Shown here: piece by piece, positions 1-10,616 of the stretch
Numbering within the stretch: the first letter of the stretch is position 1
How the letters are laid out: every line of letters starts with the position of its first letter
Position numbers and translations under genes: made by a program
Notes under the pieces: model-generated
Database searches by the model: none
What the model saw: the letters and a program-made list of their open reading frames with translations, nothing else
Told to the model about the DNA's origin: nothing
DNA from: Lotus japonicus
Lineage: Eukaryota; Streptophyta; Magnoliopsida; Fabales; Fabaceae
DNA length: 64,000 nt
Direction: 5' to 3'
Assembly: GCF_012489685.1 (NCBI RefSeq)
Contig: NC_080042.1
Span: 4,962,501-5,026,500, forward strand

Positions 1-967
1 AAACCTACAAGTGACTAACAATTACACTGACTTAGCTCACACTAAGATTCACTCTCTTAGTCTTCTCTAGGATCCGATCAAACTTGATCTCCTAAAGGAA
101 CTAAACAAACTGTTTATCAAAGAAATGTTTACACGAGATTTGCTTCTAAAAAGCTGATAGTAAACACTATGAATTTCAGATGAAAGAAAGCTTAGAATAT
201 TTTGAATATCTTGCGCGTGTGTTGCTTCTTGTATTCTCTCTTTTCTTGCCGCTTCTTTCAATCTTCAGCCTCTATATATACTCCAAGGATTAGGGTTGAG
301 CGTTGCATGGGAAATGCTACCGTTGGAGGGCAGTTCTAGAAAATCCAGCTTCTGCTGTGGCTGAGAACGTTAGGTAGGTCGTCAGGAAGGTACACTTGCT
401 TTTGTACTTGGATAGCGACTTGACCTTTTAACCTAGGAGACTTCTGATCAGGGAATACTTCATATTGGAACTTGTGAAGCCGGTTGATCAGAGTCAGAGG
501 GAAAGCACAGATCCTCTGACCATTGTATCTTCTGATTCTGAACTCAGAGGGAAGAACATGGCCTTCAGAGTTTCTTGCTTCTGGACTTCAGAGTTTCCAC
601 TATTCAGCTTCTGGATCTTCAGAGTCTTCTACACCATCAGAATATCTGAACCTTCAGTGTTTCTTGGCTATCAGAACTTCTGGATCTTCAGAGCTTCTAG
701 CGACTGAGTCCACATCAGAGTTTGTATAGCTTCAGAACTTCTGAAGCTTTTCCACTGTTCATACTGAACATGGTGAATGCGAAAGCGTTGCTTGGGTTAC
801 CCTTTATACACAGTGCTTCTGATTTGTGTGAGATTGAATTGAGGTCAGAGCCTGTAAATAGCACACTCAGAAAAACACGTTAGAGTACCACAATTGTTCA
901 TATCAAAAGGTTAACTTGTAATCATCAAAACATGAGTTGTACTACTAGATCAAAACTTGATCTTACA
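1..967 (-). repeat. 3' LTR of Copia-1 (partial)
   Basis: Base 1 corresponds to 10868 in the other LTR and the two copies stay collinear to 967, where the LTR ends in TTACA. On the minus strand this is the TGTAAGATC start of the LTR, directly after a purine-rich tract at 969-982. Small forward-strand ORFs here (for example 465-707) are open by chance. The LTR is rich in short TCAGAG/TTCTGA words. Confidence 0.93.
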
Positions 968-1770
968 ATCTCCCCCTTTTTGATGATGACAAAACTAAGA
1001 TTTTTGATGAACAATTCTTAAACAATAAACTGAATTCACTCAGAGTTTAGAGATATAGAATAAGACTTATCCTGATGTGAATAGTTTATCTTGCTCATTC
1101 TGAATTCAAGTTACTGCTTGATTCTGAGCTTAGCTCCCCCTGAATCTAATACTTGATGAAAACGTTAGTAAAGTCTAGATTCTGAGCTAAAACATATAAG
1201 AGTTCAGAGTGAAAAGCTTATGACATAGATGAAAAACGAATAATCAGAGCGCATAAGTGATCTGAGTCATGGACAGGGTATCAGAGTCTTGGGTATCAGA
1301 GACAACTTAGAATCACTTCAGACGAAGTGAAATGTATTCCTTGTATTTGCCCAGTGACACATCTATGGTCATGAAGGTGGAACTCTTAAAATCTCCAAAA
1401 GAAAAATAAATCACACTAACACATCTTACACATCAAAAACTGGGTGTACTCCCCCTTTTTGTCATAAGCAAAAAGCTTGGGGTGTGAAAAACTTAGCTTG
1501 AAGTACAAGGTACTCCCCCTTAGAGAAGGTCTAAGTTTAAAGGAACTGAAGACGATGTAAGAATCAGAGTTAGGCGATAATAAGTAGAAGAGTTAATACA
1601 AGGGATGAGCGTTTACCACCGGCCAAGTGAGTAAATAGAAGGGTCAGTTACCAAGAACTTAACCTCGAGAAACTGTAGGAGCATTAACTTTCAGAGAGAA
1701 AGTGAAGCCTATAAAAAGCGTTGGAGAAAAGGTAAGCTTCACACCTCGAATAATTTTTAGTAAGAAAACG
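968..1770. other. 3' untranslated region of Copia-1
   Basis: No sense-strand ORF. The stretch holds the polypurine tract beside the LTR and three more purine tracts of the same type, separated by sequence rich in TCAGAG and TTCTGA words. Its right part would be the 5' leader of the antisense ORF that starts at 1771. Confidence 0.6.
969..982 (-). other. Polypurine tract of Copia-1
   Basis: Read on the minus strand this is AAAAAGGGGGAGA, directly next to the 3' LTR, the expected primer site for plus-strand DNA synthesis. Similar G-rich purine tracts recur at about 1133-1141, 1449-1460 and 1513-1520, so the untranslated region holds several polypurine-like copies. Confidence 0.75.
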
Positions 1771-2163
1771 ATGGCATCATACAGAATGGCATTAGAAGAG
1801 CTCAGAAGGAAGGCTTTTGAGGAAGATATGTTCCTCAATATTAGGCATCCCGATGGTACAAAGACCATACAAGAGCTGACGAAGACACTGCTGGAAGAAG
1901 ATCTTGATCCAGAGATGGAGAAAGATTTGAAAGAGTTCCTCTGCTTCGTGGAGGAGATTCAGGAACTTTGCCAGCGGGAGCTGAATCTGCTGGAAGAGAG
2001 GGAGACTGTGGAAAAGAGACTTAAGACGACAGAAGATAGTCTAAAGAGAGATGAGCTGAGCATCAAACTCGGCAACATAGAGTATACACTGGATCGTCTG
2101 GAGAAGGAAAGAGTGGAGCAGCGCCAAGAATGCAGAAGAATGAGGAAGGATCCTCCATTCTAG
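1771..2163 (+). CDS. Antisense accessory ORF of Copia-1, predicted coiled-coil protein (130 aa)
   Basis: Function unknown. The ORF runs opposite to gag-pol, between the env-like ORF and the 3' LTR. The frame is open from 1702 at a GTG, but the first ATG is at 1771 in the context AAAACGATGGC, so I choose that start. The protein is charged and mostly helical in composition. From about residue 60 to the end it has Leu/Glu/Lys/Arg spacing typical of a coiled coil (for example ELCQRELNLLEERETVEKR), and it ends RRMRKDPPF. The stop at 2161-2163 is followed by AATAAA at 2221-2226, a possible plant poly(A) signal in the right place. Long plant retrotransposons are known to carry additional antisense ORFs. 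I see no transmembrane segment or known catalytic motif. Confidence 0.55.
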   Translation: MASYRMALEELRRKAFEEDMFLNIRHPDGTKTIQELTKTLLEEDLDPEMEKDLKEFLCFVEEIQELCQRELNLLEERETVEKRLKTTEDSLKRDELSIKLGNIEYTLDRLEKERVEQRQECRRMRKDPPF

Positions 2164-2379
2164 ATATAGGGAATAATGTATGATGAAAAGAATTATGATG
2201 TAAACATAGAACAAGTTATAAATAAAACGAGTTTAGCAAACATATTTGACATAAATATAAATAGATATATGCATATAGAATCACAAACGAACAAATGAAA
2301 ATAAGTAAAATAAAAAAGAATAGAGTTTATCAAAAGAAAAACAAAGTAAACGAAAGAAGAAAAAGAAGAGATCCTAAGA
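2164..2379. other. AT-rich spacer between antisense ORF and env-like ORF
   Basis: A-rich sequence between the converging antisense ORF and env-like ORF. AATAAA at 2221-2226 lies 58 bp past the antisense stop, so the two opposite transcripts may end or overlap here. No ORF or repeat seen. Confidence 0.5.
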
Positions 2380-5229
2380 CTAAGGTTTGTCGGTGCGGCG
2401 CAGAAGTTCCATCATCATTTGCTTCATCTCAATCAGCATGGATTCATGAGTGTCAAGACGTTGTTCCATGATGTCGAGTCTGGATGAGCTTGTCTGAGTT
2501 GAACTGGAAGGAACATTCTGAGCAGCTTGAGGTTCTGGAATGGAAGCAGAAGCAGCAGGAGTAAACATAACTGGTGCAAGTCGCTCTGCCTCAGCCTCAG
2601 CTTCAAGACGTTCTGCCTCAAGTCTGGCTTGTTCAGCCTTAGCTGCTGCTAGACGTGCAGCTTCTTCTTCTTGTTCTTTCTTTCTCTTGGCTTCTTCAAT
2701 GGCTTCAAGAAGCTTGTTTCTCTGTTCTAGTTCGTGAAGAGCCACCCTCCTAGCAAACCTTTGCCTTGCAGCCTCAATGCTCTGACTTCCCTCTGCATGC
2801 AGGAGCTGCAGCATAACGGGAAACTGAGCCACCAACCAAGTGCTCAAATTGTTCCACTCATCAGCCACATGTTCAGCATTCTCACTGAGGTCAGTCTGAC
2901 CGTGCACATTGCGGAGCCTCAAGGAGGCTTCATGATTGAAGATATTGATGCACTCAGAGAGAGATGTGGGTTGAAGGTGAGTATAGGGAATTATGGAGAG
3001 GTTGGTTTCAGGAGAGGCTGGGTGATTGCTGCTATGAGCTTCAGAGGCCCCTTGTGGAGAACCAATGTTAATTATGGGAGCATTGGGTTCAGAGGTTCCA
3101 CGGTGAGGGTCTGAGGTGTCAACCAGAGGGTGAGGTGATCTAACCGAGGATTGGTTAGACACTGAGCGTTCTAGTTCAGAGTCTGGTTGAATTGGCTCTT
3201 GTTGGTCTGGGACAGGGTGAGCTTGATGAACTAGGGGATCTGCCTCTTGGATAGGATTGGCCAAGATAGGTTCATCTGGGTCAACTAGACGTTCAGGTCT
3301 AGGGCCAGGATATTGCCTAGGGCTTGGACAGGTAAGATAATAGTCTTCCAAGGCAGATACCTTTTCTTTCCTAACCTCCATGAATTTTCTAAGTGATTCA
3401 GAGGTATTGGAGGGAGGAGAGTCAATGACATTGATGGGGAAGGATACAGGTGTGAAGGCGGATGAAGAGTCTGTATCTGTGGTTCTGGCGACAGGACGTG
3501 CTGATGCTCTGGGAGTAGAGTGATCAGACGTTCTGGGTTGTGGTTCTGTTTGGTTGGGCTCGGGTTGGTCTTGGATGATGGGTTCAGAAGGTAATGGGTC
3601 GTATGGAATGGTAAGGAGAGAGGTTGGATCTTCTGACCTAGAGGGTTGGTTCTGAAGCAAATTCCAGAGAGGTGCTTCAGTAGGAGAAGGTTGAAAGAAG
3701 GAAGATCTTGGGGAATGTGGTGGAGAGGTGGTTTGTGCGGCTGGTTGGGTTTCAGGAATAGGAGTGAGGGGATTTGAAGAGTGTTGGAGTAGGGCAGAAA
3801 TAGGAAGTGCATCAAATAAATTCAAATCATCATCAGAGGCAAGTGCAGGCTTACTTGTATGTGCTGATGATCGAGTCACTCTGGCAGGAGGTTCAGTCCT
3901 TCTGACCACTTCAGCAGCTGGTTCCACCCGAGTAGGCTTCACCACAATTCTGACCTTCTTCTGCTTCTTCTTTGGAGGACCATCCTCACTATCATCACCA
4001 TCATCATCATCAGGCTTGCTCTTCGCCTTCTTGACCAGAGGGACATCAGATTCCTCTGAGGATTCGTCCAGAACCATCTTCCTCTTGGTTTTCTTCTTGG
4101 GAGGAGAAGAAAACTCTGGAGCTGGTGGAAGTCTGCTGACGAAATCATCAAGGTCAATCTCGAATCCTTGAGCCCTGAGGTCTTCAACATAGCATCTGAT
4201 GGCTTCAGGATGGTCTGCTTGAGTCCACAGAGGGTAGTCATTCAGAGGCATTCTTCTTCCTCTGATCTCAGAAGATGTGTCCTCATGAGCAGGAGCAATC
4301 TTCTTCTGGACCAAACCCATCTTCTTCAGAGAGTTGGCAGTGAAGACATCGCTGACAATTGTGCTCAAGTCCTCTGTGCAACCAGCATCGATCAAATCTT
4401 GCACCAAGTTGCTTTCAATGAGAAAGTCTGAGAGCAGCCTTCCAAAAGGGATATATTTGATTGCAGACTTGATGGAGGAGGTGGTGCGAGACTTCCGGAT
4501 GCATTCCTTCAAATAGGAGAACAGGAAGTAGGGAAGGCAGATCTTCTCCTTGTCTTGAATGAAGAACAGCATCGCCTTCTGGTTGAAGTTGATGTAGTCT
4601 GGAGAACTGCCCTTTGGTCGCTGATTGATGCAGTTGAGCAGGATCTTGTGCCAGATTCTTAGTTTGGGGTGAAGATCCATCACCTTATAACTTGTCTTGC
4701 CCGGTTTGAAAGTGGTGTATAGGGCCTTGTTGACTATGTCCTTGGTTCTGGGTTTCAGCTTCGATTCCGTCAGTGAGAACCGATACCCATGAGCAGTTTC
4801 TGCACCTAGCAGATTCACGAATGACTTCTCCGTGATGATGATCTTCCTACCCAGTATGTAAGAGACCACCTGAGTGTCATCACAATCAGCGTGCTTCCAG
4901 AATTCCTTTACTAACTTCTCATACACCGGTCCTCGAAGTCGATTGAAGTAGTTTCCCCAACCTTGAGCTTGGACTTCAGGACGAAGATCAAACCCATTTG
5001 CAGCCAAGTTGTCGAGGTTGAATCTCCATTCTGCAAGGACTTGGAGTTCCTCAGGAGGAAATACACAGTGAACGGCACAGCCCCGTTCTTCAATAGGAAC
5101 AATCTCCTCTTGAGCTTGAGCTTGTTCTTGTGCTGGGTTCCCAGAGCCTTGTTGACCCGTTGCCAAACCGACTACCATGTGAGGGAACTGAGGTGCATCT
5201 GCAGTAGATCTTCTGGTTTGTCTCACCAT
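2380..5229 (-). CDS. Env-like third ORF of Copia-1 (949 aa)
   Basis: This ORF lies after pol, in the position of the env-like ORF of SIRE-type elements; its role is unproven. Start ATG is 5229-5227. The N-terminal third (about residues 50-320) is a globular, Trp- and Cys-containing region (for example EERGCAVHCVFPPEE) resembling the putative plant transposon protein domain of such ORFs. The middle is acidic/basic with nuclear-localisation-like runs (PPKKKTKRK, PPKKKQKK) and then Pro/Ser/Thr-rich and probably disordered. The C-terminus has a long Glu/Ala/Lys-rich coiled coil (about residues 820-890) and a second short one at the very end. I see no clear signal peptide or membrane helix, so membrane-glycoprotein function is not supported. 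Copia-2 carries a related N-terminal fragment at 15526-15874. Confidence 0.82.
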   Translation of the reverse strand: MVRQTRRSTADAPQFPHMVVGLATGQQGSGNPAQEQAQAQEEIVPIEERGCAVHCVFPPEELQVLAEWRFNLDNLAANGFDLRPEVQAQGWGNYFNRLRGPVYEKLVKEFWKHADCDDTQVVSYILGRKIIITEKSFVNLLGAETAHGYRFSLTESKLKPRTKDIVNKALYTTFKPGKTSYKVMDLHPKLRIWHKILLNCINQRPKGSSPDYINFNQKAMLFFIQDKEKICLPYFLFSYLKECIRKSRTTSSIKSAIKYIPFGRLLSDFLIESNLVQDLIDAGCTEDLSTIVSDVFTANSLKKMGLVQKKIAPAHEDTSSEIRGRRMPLNDYPLWTQADHPEAIRCYVEDLRAQGFEIDLDDFVSRLPPAPEFSSPPKKKTKRKMVLDESSEESDVPLVKKAKSKPDDDDGDDSEDGPPKKKQKKVRIVVKPTRVEPAAEVVRRTEPPARVTRSSAHTSKPALASDDDLNLFDALPISALLQHSSNPLTPIPETQPAAQTTSPPHSPRSSFFQPSPTEAPLWNLLQNQPSRSEDPTSLLTIPYDPLPSEPIIQDQPEPNQTEPQPRTSDHSTPRASARPVARTTDTDSSSAFTPVSFPINVIDSPPSNTSESLRKFMEVRKEKVSALEDYYLTCPSPRQYPGPRPERLVDPDEPILANPIQEADPLVHQAHPVPDQQEPIQPDSELERSVSNQSSVRSPHPLVDTSDPHRGTSEPNAPIINIGSPQGASEAHSSNHPASPETNLSIIPYTHLQPTSLSECINIFNHEASLRLRNVHGQTDLSENAEHVADEWNNLSTWLVAQFPVMLQLLHAEGSQSIEAARQRFARRVALHELEQRNKLLEAIEEAKRKKEQEEEAARLAAAKAEQARLEAERLEAEAEAERLAPVMFTPAASASIPEPQAAQNVPSSSTQTSSSRLDIMEQRLDTHESMLIEMKQMMMELLRRTDKP

Positions 5230-5671
5230 TTTGAAGAGGTTGAAGGTTTGAGGTAGAAGATGAAGTTTGAAGGATGAGGTGAGATCGAGAGAGAAATTGA
5301 GAAGGAGGCGGTTTTGAAAATCAGAGAATGCGAGAGTGAAAACCGGAAGTGAGGAAGAACGTGTGTGTATAGTGGGTTTTATAAAATAACCGTTGTTGAT
5401 TCAAAAAGCACTTAAAGATCAACGGTTGAAAATTAAAGATAGATAGTACAGTAAAATACACAATCACACACAGAAGATAAGCATATCTACACGCAATCAT
5501 GACAGACTGTCACACGGGCACAAGGAACTATGCATCAGAAATTCTGACGCACGTGTTGTTGTCTCAGCTTCAGAGTCAGTACCAGTGGGCACACACACTC
5601 TGATTGAGTTACCTTCTGGACTAGACATCTTCTGATCAAGAAGTATCATAGTCAGAGGTTCTGATCCATCT
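5230..5671 (-). promoter_or_regulatory. Intergenic leader of the env-like ORF with a TATA-like box
   Basis: Between the pol stop and the env-like ATG are 442 nt. On the minus strand there is TTTTATAAAACC at about 5387-5376, followed by a strongly pyrimidine-rich leader of about 130 nt up to the ATG. That layout looks like a plant core promoter and 5' UTR, suggesting the env-like ORF may be made from its own mRNA. In Copia-2 the same site (about 16010-16020) is intact apart from changes that destroy the TATA word. Inference only. Confidence 0.45.
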
Positions 5672-8600
5672 TCACTCTGGACAAAAGTCCATGTTTAGAT
5701 TTTTCAGAATAAAATTAAATCTATCTTCAGCTAAGGGCTTTGTAAAGATATCTGCCCATTGATGGTCAGTATCAACAAACTTCAGAAGAAGTACGCCCTT
5801 CTGTACATAATCTCTAATGAAATGATACTTTACCTCAATGTGCTTTGCCCTTGAATGCAAGATAGGATTCTTACTCAATGAGATTGCAGCAGTGTTATCA
5901 CAATAGATTGGGATATTGCTCTCAAGGATCTGATAATCCTCCAGCTGATGTTTCATCCAGAGCATCTGAGTGCTGCATATTGCTGCTGAGATATATTCTG
6001 CCTCTGCAGTTGATAGTGCAATGGTTGATTGCCTCTTGCTTGCCCATGAGACTAGATTGCTTCCCAGAAATTGACAATTTCCAGAAGTACTTTTTCTCTC
6101 TGTTCTATCTCCAGCATAATCAGCATCACAATAACCTGAAAGCTTATACTCTGATGTTTTCTTATACATCAAGCCAAGGTTAGTGGTGCCTTTCAGATAC
6201 CTTAGGATCCTCTTAACAGCAGTTAAGTGGGTTTCCCTTGGATCTGATTGGAAACGAGCACATAAATGAACACTAAATAATATGTCTGGCCTAGATGCAG
6301 TTAAGTATAGAAGTGAACCTATCATGCCACGATAGAGCTTCTGACATACTTTACCACTTTTATCTTCTTTTTCCATAATGCATGTTGGATGCATTGGAGT
6401 CTTGGCCACTGTAGATTCCAGCATATTGAACTTCTTCAGAAGTTCTTTAGTGTACTTGCTCTGATGGATATATGTTCCTTCTGGTGTTTGATCAACTTGT
6501 ATTCCCAGAAAGTACTTTAATTCTCCCATCATACTCATCTCAAATTCAGCCTGCATCATCTCAGAAAATTCTTTGCATAGAGATTGATTAGCAGAACCAA
6601 ATATAATATCATCAACATAAATTTGCACAATTAAGATATCATCTTTATAAGTCTTGCAAAAAAGAGTTGTATCTACTTTACCCCTTACAAACTCATTCTC
6701 CAGAAGGAATGAGCTAAGTCTCTCATACCATGCTCTGGGAGCTTGCTTCAGACCGTAGAGTGATTTCTTCAATTTGAACACATGGTATGGTTTCTTTTCA
6801 TCTTCAAAACCTGGGGGTTGATGAACATAGACTTCCTCTGAGATATAGCCATTTAGGAAGGCACTCTTTACGTCCATCTGATGTAGGATTATGTTGTGAT
6901 TTACTGAGAAAGAAATCAATAGTCTGATTGCCTCCAGTCTTGCTACTGGAGCAAATGTTTCAGTGTAGTCTATTCCTTCCTGCTGGCTGTAGCCTTGAGC
7001 AACTAGCCTTGCCTTGTTTCTGACTACATCTCCTTTCTCATTTAGCTTGTTTCTGAATACCCATTTCGTTCCAATAACATGGACATTCTCAGGCTTCTTC
7101 ACTAAGCTCCAAACATCGTTCTTGGAGAATTGATTCAATTCTTCTTCCATGGCCAGAATCCAATCCTTGTCCTGAAGAGCTTCATCTATGGACTTGGGTT
7201 CAATTAAGGACACCAATCCTTTCAGACTCAGCAAGGTCTCTTCAGAGGGTCTGAAGGCAGATCTGGTTCTGACTGGTTCATCTTTGTTGCCCAGAATCAA
7301 TTCCTTGGGATGAGCTGCAGTGATTCTGCTCTTCTTCAGAGTTTGTGAGTTAGAGGGACCAGCTTCTTCCTCTGGTTCATCTTCCTCTGGTTCAACTTCC
7401 TCTGGAGCTTTGCCTTTGTCAGAAACATTAATGCTTAAATCTGCAAACTTTTCAACTAGCTTTGACTGGTCAGAGTCAAGCTTATGATCAAATCTAACAT
7501 GAATAGATTCTTCAATAGTCTTAGCATCAGTATTATAAAATCTAAAACCTTTAGATCTATCAGAATAACCAAGTAATAGACACTTAGAAGACTTAGCATC
7601 AAATTTATGCAATCTATCCTTAGTATTGAGAACATAACAAACACAGCCAAAAGGATGAAAATAAGAAATGTTGGGTTTTATGTTCTTCCACAATTCATAA
7701 GGAGTCTTATTCAGAATTGGTCTCACAGAGATTCTATTCTGAATGTAACATGCTGTATTTACTGCCTCTGCCCAAAAGTGCTTAGCCATGCCAGTTTCTT
7801 GGAGCATGGTTCTAGCCATCTCCTGAAGAGTTCTGTTCTTCCTCTCAACAACACCATTTTGTTGAGGAGTTCTGGGACAAGAGAAATCATGTGCAATTCC
7901 ATAGGAATCAAACAGACTCTCAAACTTGTCATTCTCAAACTCTCCACCATGGTCACTTCTGACACGCACAATTCTACAAGCCTTCTCGTTTTGCACTTGA
8001 GCAATGAAGGTAGAGAACACAGCATGAGACTCATCCTTGCGGGTTAGAAACTTTACCCATGTCCAGCGGCTATAGTCATCAACGATAACCATCCCATATC
8101 TCTTGCCACCTATAGACTCAGTTTTCACTGGTCCAAACAGGTCGATATGCAGAAGTTCTAACGGCCTTGAGGTTGAGACAACATTCTTTGCCTTGAAAGG
8201 GACTTTTGTGAATTTTCCTTTCTGACATGCTTCACAAAGAGCGTCTGAAGCGAACTTCAGATTGGGTAAGCCCCTGACAAGGTTTAGCTTGCTCAGCTGA
8301 GAAATCTTTCTCATACTGGCATGCCCTAACCGTCTATGCCATACCCACTGCTCTTCATTAACAGACAGAAGGCACTTCACATTCTGAGCCTCCAACTCAG
8401 ATAATCTGATCTTATAAATGTTGTTCTTCCTCTTGCTGTTAAACAGAACAGAGCCATCGATCTGACTTACAGCCCGGCAGGACTTTTGATTGAATATAAC
8501 ATCATAACCCTTGTCAGCTAATTGACTTATAGACAATAAGTTATGTGTTAAGCCGTCTACCAATAAAACATTATCAATGCATGGACTACTATCTACACAA

Positions 8601-8776
8601 ATAGTACCAGTACCAATAATTTTACCCTTTTCATTTCCTCCGAAGCCAACTTCGCCTCCAGGCTTAAGTTTCAGCTCTCGGAACATACGCTTTTCTCCCG
8701 TCATGTGACGCGAGCATCCACTGTCCAGATACCATGATTGGTGTTTCAGTGGAGCTATCAAGGATATCTGCAACAT
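5672..8776 (-). CDS. pol: Copia-1 pol polyprotein: protease, integrase, reverse transcriptase, RNase H (1034 aa)
   Basis: Provides the enzymes for reverse transcription and integration in virus-like particles. Domain order is protease ([10 protein letters not shown], active Asp-18), integrase zinc-binding HHCC ([11 protein letters not shown] and CEACQKGK), the integrase core ([35 protein letters not shown]), reverse transcriptase ([24 protein letters not shown], and the catalytic YVDD near residue 719) and RNase H ([10 protein letters not shown] near 880, STAEAEYIS). This protease-integrase-RT order is diagnostic of Ty1-copia. No stop or frameshift interrupts it. The first ATG at 8776 lies inside the end of gag, in the +1 frame, so translation probably needs frameshifting or a separate start. 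It ends NMDFCPE. Confidence 0.95.
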   Translation of the reverse strand: MLQISLIAPLKHQSWYLDSGCSRHMTGEKRMFRELKLKPGGEVGFGGNEKGKIIGTGTICVDSSPCIDNVLLVDGLTHNLLSISQLADKGYDVIFNQKSCRAVSQIDGSVLFNSKRKNNIYKIRLSELEAQNVKCLLSVNEEQWVWHRRLGHASMRKISQLSKLNLVRGLPNLKFASDALCEACQKGKFTKVPFKAKNVVSTSRPLELLHIDLFGPVKTESIGGKRYGMVIVDDYSRWTWVKFLTRKDESHAVFSTFIAQVQNEKACRIVRVRSDHGGEFENDKFESLFDSYGIAHDFSCPRTPQQNGVVERKNRTLQEMARTMLQETGMAKHFWAEAVNTACYIQNRISVRPILNKTPYELWKNIKPNISYFHPFGCVCYVLNTKDRLHKFDAKSSKCLLLGYSDRSKGFRFYNTDAKTIEESIHVRFDHKLDSDQSKLVEKFADLSINVSDKGKAPEEVEPEEDEPEEEAGPSNSQTLKKSRITAAHPKELILGNKDEPVRTRSAFRPSEETLLSLKGLVSLIEPKSIDEALQDKDWILAMEEELNQFSKNDVWSLVKKPENVHVIGTKWVFRNKLNEKGDVVRNKARLVAQGYSQQEGIDYTETFAPVARLEAIRLLISFSVNHNIILHQMDVKSAFLNGYISEEVYVHQPPGFEDEKKPYHVFKLKKSLYGLKQAPRAWYERLSSFLLENEFVRGKVDTTLFCKTYKDDILIVQIYVDDIIFGSANQSLCKEFSEMMQAEFEMSMMGELKYFLGIQVDQTPEGTYIHQSKYTKELLKKFNMLESTVAKTPMHPTCIMEKEDKSGKVCQKLYRGMIGSLLYLTASRPDILFSVHLCARFQSDPRETHLTAVKRILRYLKGTTNLGLMYKKTSEYKLSGYCDADYAGDRTERKSTSGNCQFLGSNLVSWASKRQSTIALSTAEAEYISAAICSTQMLWMKHQLEDYQILESNIPIYCDNTAAISLSKNPILHSRAKHIEVKYHFIRDYVQKGVLLLKFVDTDHQWADIFTKPLAEDRFNFILKNLNMDFCPE

Positions 8777-10544
8777 AGATAATCTTGTCCTTAGGTACCC
8801 ACTTTCTGGGTCCTCTTTTGTTAGTTACCCCAGAGGTTCTGATCACCTTGGGTGTCTCAACATAATATTTTAAAGGAATATTTGCATGATATTTAGTCAT
8901 AGAGAAAGATCCCTTTTTAAGAGGGTTTTTAGCAACTTTAGCAGGTACAGGATCAGGCAATATGGTACCAGAGGGAACAAAGCATTCATATAAAGATTTA
9001 GCTTTAGACACAGAAGGCTCATTTCTAATTGGTTTAGAATAGCCAATGCCATGCATTCCATTTCTGCTTACACCATAGATCATTGAAGCCATTAAGCTTC
9101 TATCTACGCATTTAGCCAGGAATCTTTGAAAAGATTTTTCATACTTAGATTCATGCTTACTATCAGAGGCATCGCAGGCAATAACTTCTTCTAACTTAGC
9201 AATTTGATTCTTAAGCACAGAGTTAGAGTTAACTAAAGCATGATTATCATTTTTCAAATCAGATATGATTTTCTCATGTTCAGAAGGAGTTTTAGAAACA
9301 GCAGATAAGTTCTTTTTCAGCTTCTTATGCTTAGACAACAAGGAGTTATACTTATCCATGATATCAGACAAAGCATGTTTCAGTTCAGAGGTAGAGAAGG
9401 AAGCAAATACCTCATTTTCATCGTCAGAGTCTGGATCTCCTTCTGACTCTGCTCCTTTGTCTTTGACAATGGCCATGAGTCCTTGGACTTCACCATCAGA
9501 GTCAACATCCTCTGACTCTGATTCATCGAATGTCACCATCAGACTCTTCTTGGTCTTGAAGTGCTTCTTTGGCTTCTTGTCCTTCTTCAATTTTGGACAG
9601 TCACTTTTGTAGTGCCCTGATTCTTTGCACTCAAAGCAAGTGACTTCCTTGATTGATGACTTCTTCTGACCTGAGGATTCAGACTTTCCTCTTGCCTTTC
9701 CAGAGCCTTTGAACTTGCTCTGCCTGTGCTTCCAGATGCGGTTGAGTCTCTTGGAGATCAGAGTCAGCTCATCTTCATCAGAATCTTCTGATGCTTCTTC
9801 AGATTCTTCTTCTTCAGCTTGAAGAGCCTTTGACTTCTCAACTTTAGCCTTTTCAGATTTGGATTTCAAGGCTATGGATTTTTTTCTCAGATCTTGCATC
9901 TCTGAGCGCTTCAGCTCATGGCATTTCAAAATGCTGATGAGTTCTTCTAAACTCATATTCTCAACGTCTCTCGTGAGCTCTATTGAAGTCACCAAAGGCA
10001 TCCAACTTTCAGGAAGACACCTGATGACCCTTATGACATGATCTTTTGTTGTGTAGCTCTTGTTGAGAGGACGTATGCCAGCTACAAGCAGTTGGAATCT
10101 GGAGAACATTTCTTCAATGGACTCATTTGGCTCCATGATGAAGGATTCATACTTTTGGATCAAAGATAATGCCTTTGATTCTTTGACTTTCTTGTTTCCT
10201 TCATGAGACATCTTCAGAGAATCAAAAATGCCTTTAGCAAACTCACGATCTGTAATCTTCTGGTACTCCTCATAGGAAATAGCACTTAGAAGAATTGCTC
10301 TTGCTTTGTGATGTTGTGAGTACAGCTTCTTTTGATCTGCAGTCATCTCTGACCTTGGGATCTTCTTGCCATCTGCATCAACTGGACGCTCGTAGCCATC
10401 CACAATAATATCCCAGAGATCTGCATCGAAACCCAGAAAGAAACTTTCCAGTCTATCTTTCCAATATTCGAACCTTTGACCGTCGAACATAGGAGGCTTT
10501 GCATTGTAACCATCTCTTTGAGTTTCACTGGTGGTGGCAGCCAT
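8664..10544 (-). CDS. gag: Copia-1 gag (626 aa)
   Basis: Structural protein of the virus-like particle. It starts at ATG 10544-10542, just downstream of the PBS. The N-terminal region (about residues 15-220) is the UBN2/retrotran-gag type capsid domain, with [19 protein letters not shown] near the start. A Lys/Glu/Ser-rich linker follows, then one CCHC zinc knuckle, [14 protein letters not shown], at about 301-314. The C-terminal half, acidic then coiled-coil (about 390-450), is long for a copia gag but usual for SIRE-type elements. The last 113 nt overlap the pol ORF in another frame. Confidence 0.93.
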   Translation of the reverse strand: MAATTSETQRDGYNAKPPMFDGQRFEYWKDRLESFFLGFDADLWDIIVDGYERPVDADGKKIPRSEMTADQKKLYSQHHKARAILLSAISYEEYQKITDREFAKGIFDSLKMSHEGNKKVKESKALSLIQKYESFIMEPNESIEEMFSRFQLLVAGIRPLNKSYTTKDHVIRVIRCLPESWMPLVTSIELTRDVENMSLEELISILKCHELKRSEMQDLRKKSIALKSKSEKAKVEKSKALQAEEEESEEASEDSDEDELTLISKRLNRIWKHRQSKFKGSGKARGKSESSGQKKSSIKEVTCFECKESGHYKSDCPKLKKDKKPKKHFKTKKSLMVTFDESESEDVDSDGEVQGLMAIVKDKGAESEGDPDSDDENEVFASFSTSELKHALSDIMDKYNSLLSKHKKLKKNLSAVSKTPSEHEKIISDLKNDNHALVNSNSVLKNQIAKLEEVIACDASDSKHESKYEKSFQRFLAKCVDRSLMASMIYGVSRNGMHGIGYSKPIRNEPSVSKAKSLYECFVPSGTILPDPVPAKVAKNPLKKGSFSMTKYHANIPLKYYVETPKVIRTSGVTNKRGPRKWVPKDKIIYVADILDSSTETPIMVSGQWMLASHDGRKAYVPRAET

Positions 10545-10600
10545 TGTTTTTCACACCGGCCCGGATCACTGAACACTGTTAGGTGTGGTAATCAGAACTT

Positions 10601-10614
10601 GCACTCTGATACCA
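10601..10614 (-). other. Primer binding site of Copia-1
   Basis: On the minus strand TGGTATCAGAGTGC starts two bases after the 5' LTR end. It matches the 3' end of initiator methionine tRNA, the usual minus-strand primer of plant Copia elements. Copia-2 has TGGTATCAGAGCGC at 28367-28380. Confidence 0.85.
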
Positions 10615-10616
10615 AT

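Noticed and set aside
465..729. Short forward ORFs in the SIRE LTR (repeated at 11333-11597)
   Set aside because: They lie in LTR regulatory sequence, in two overlapping frames, with no conserved feature.
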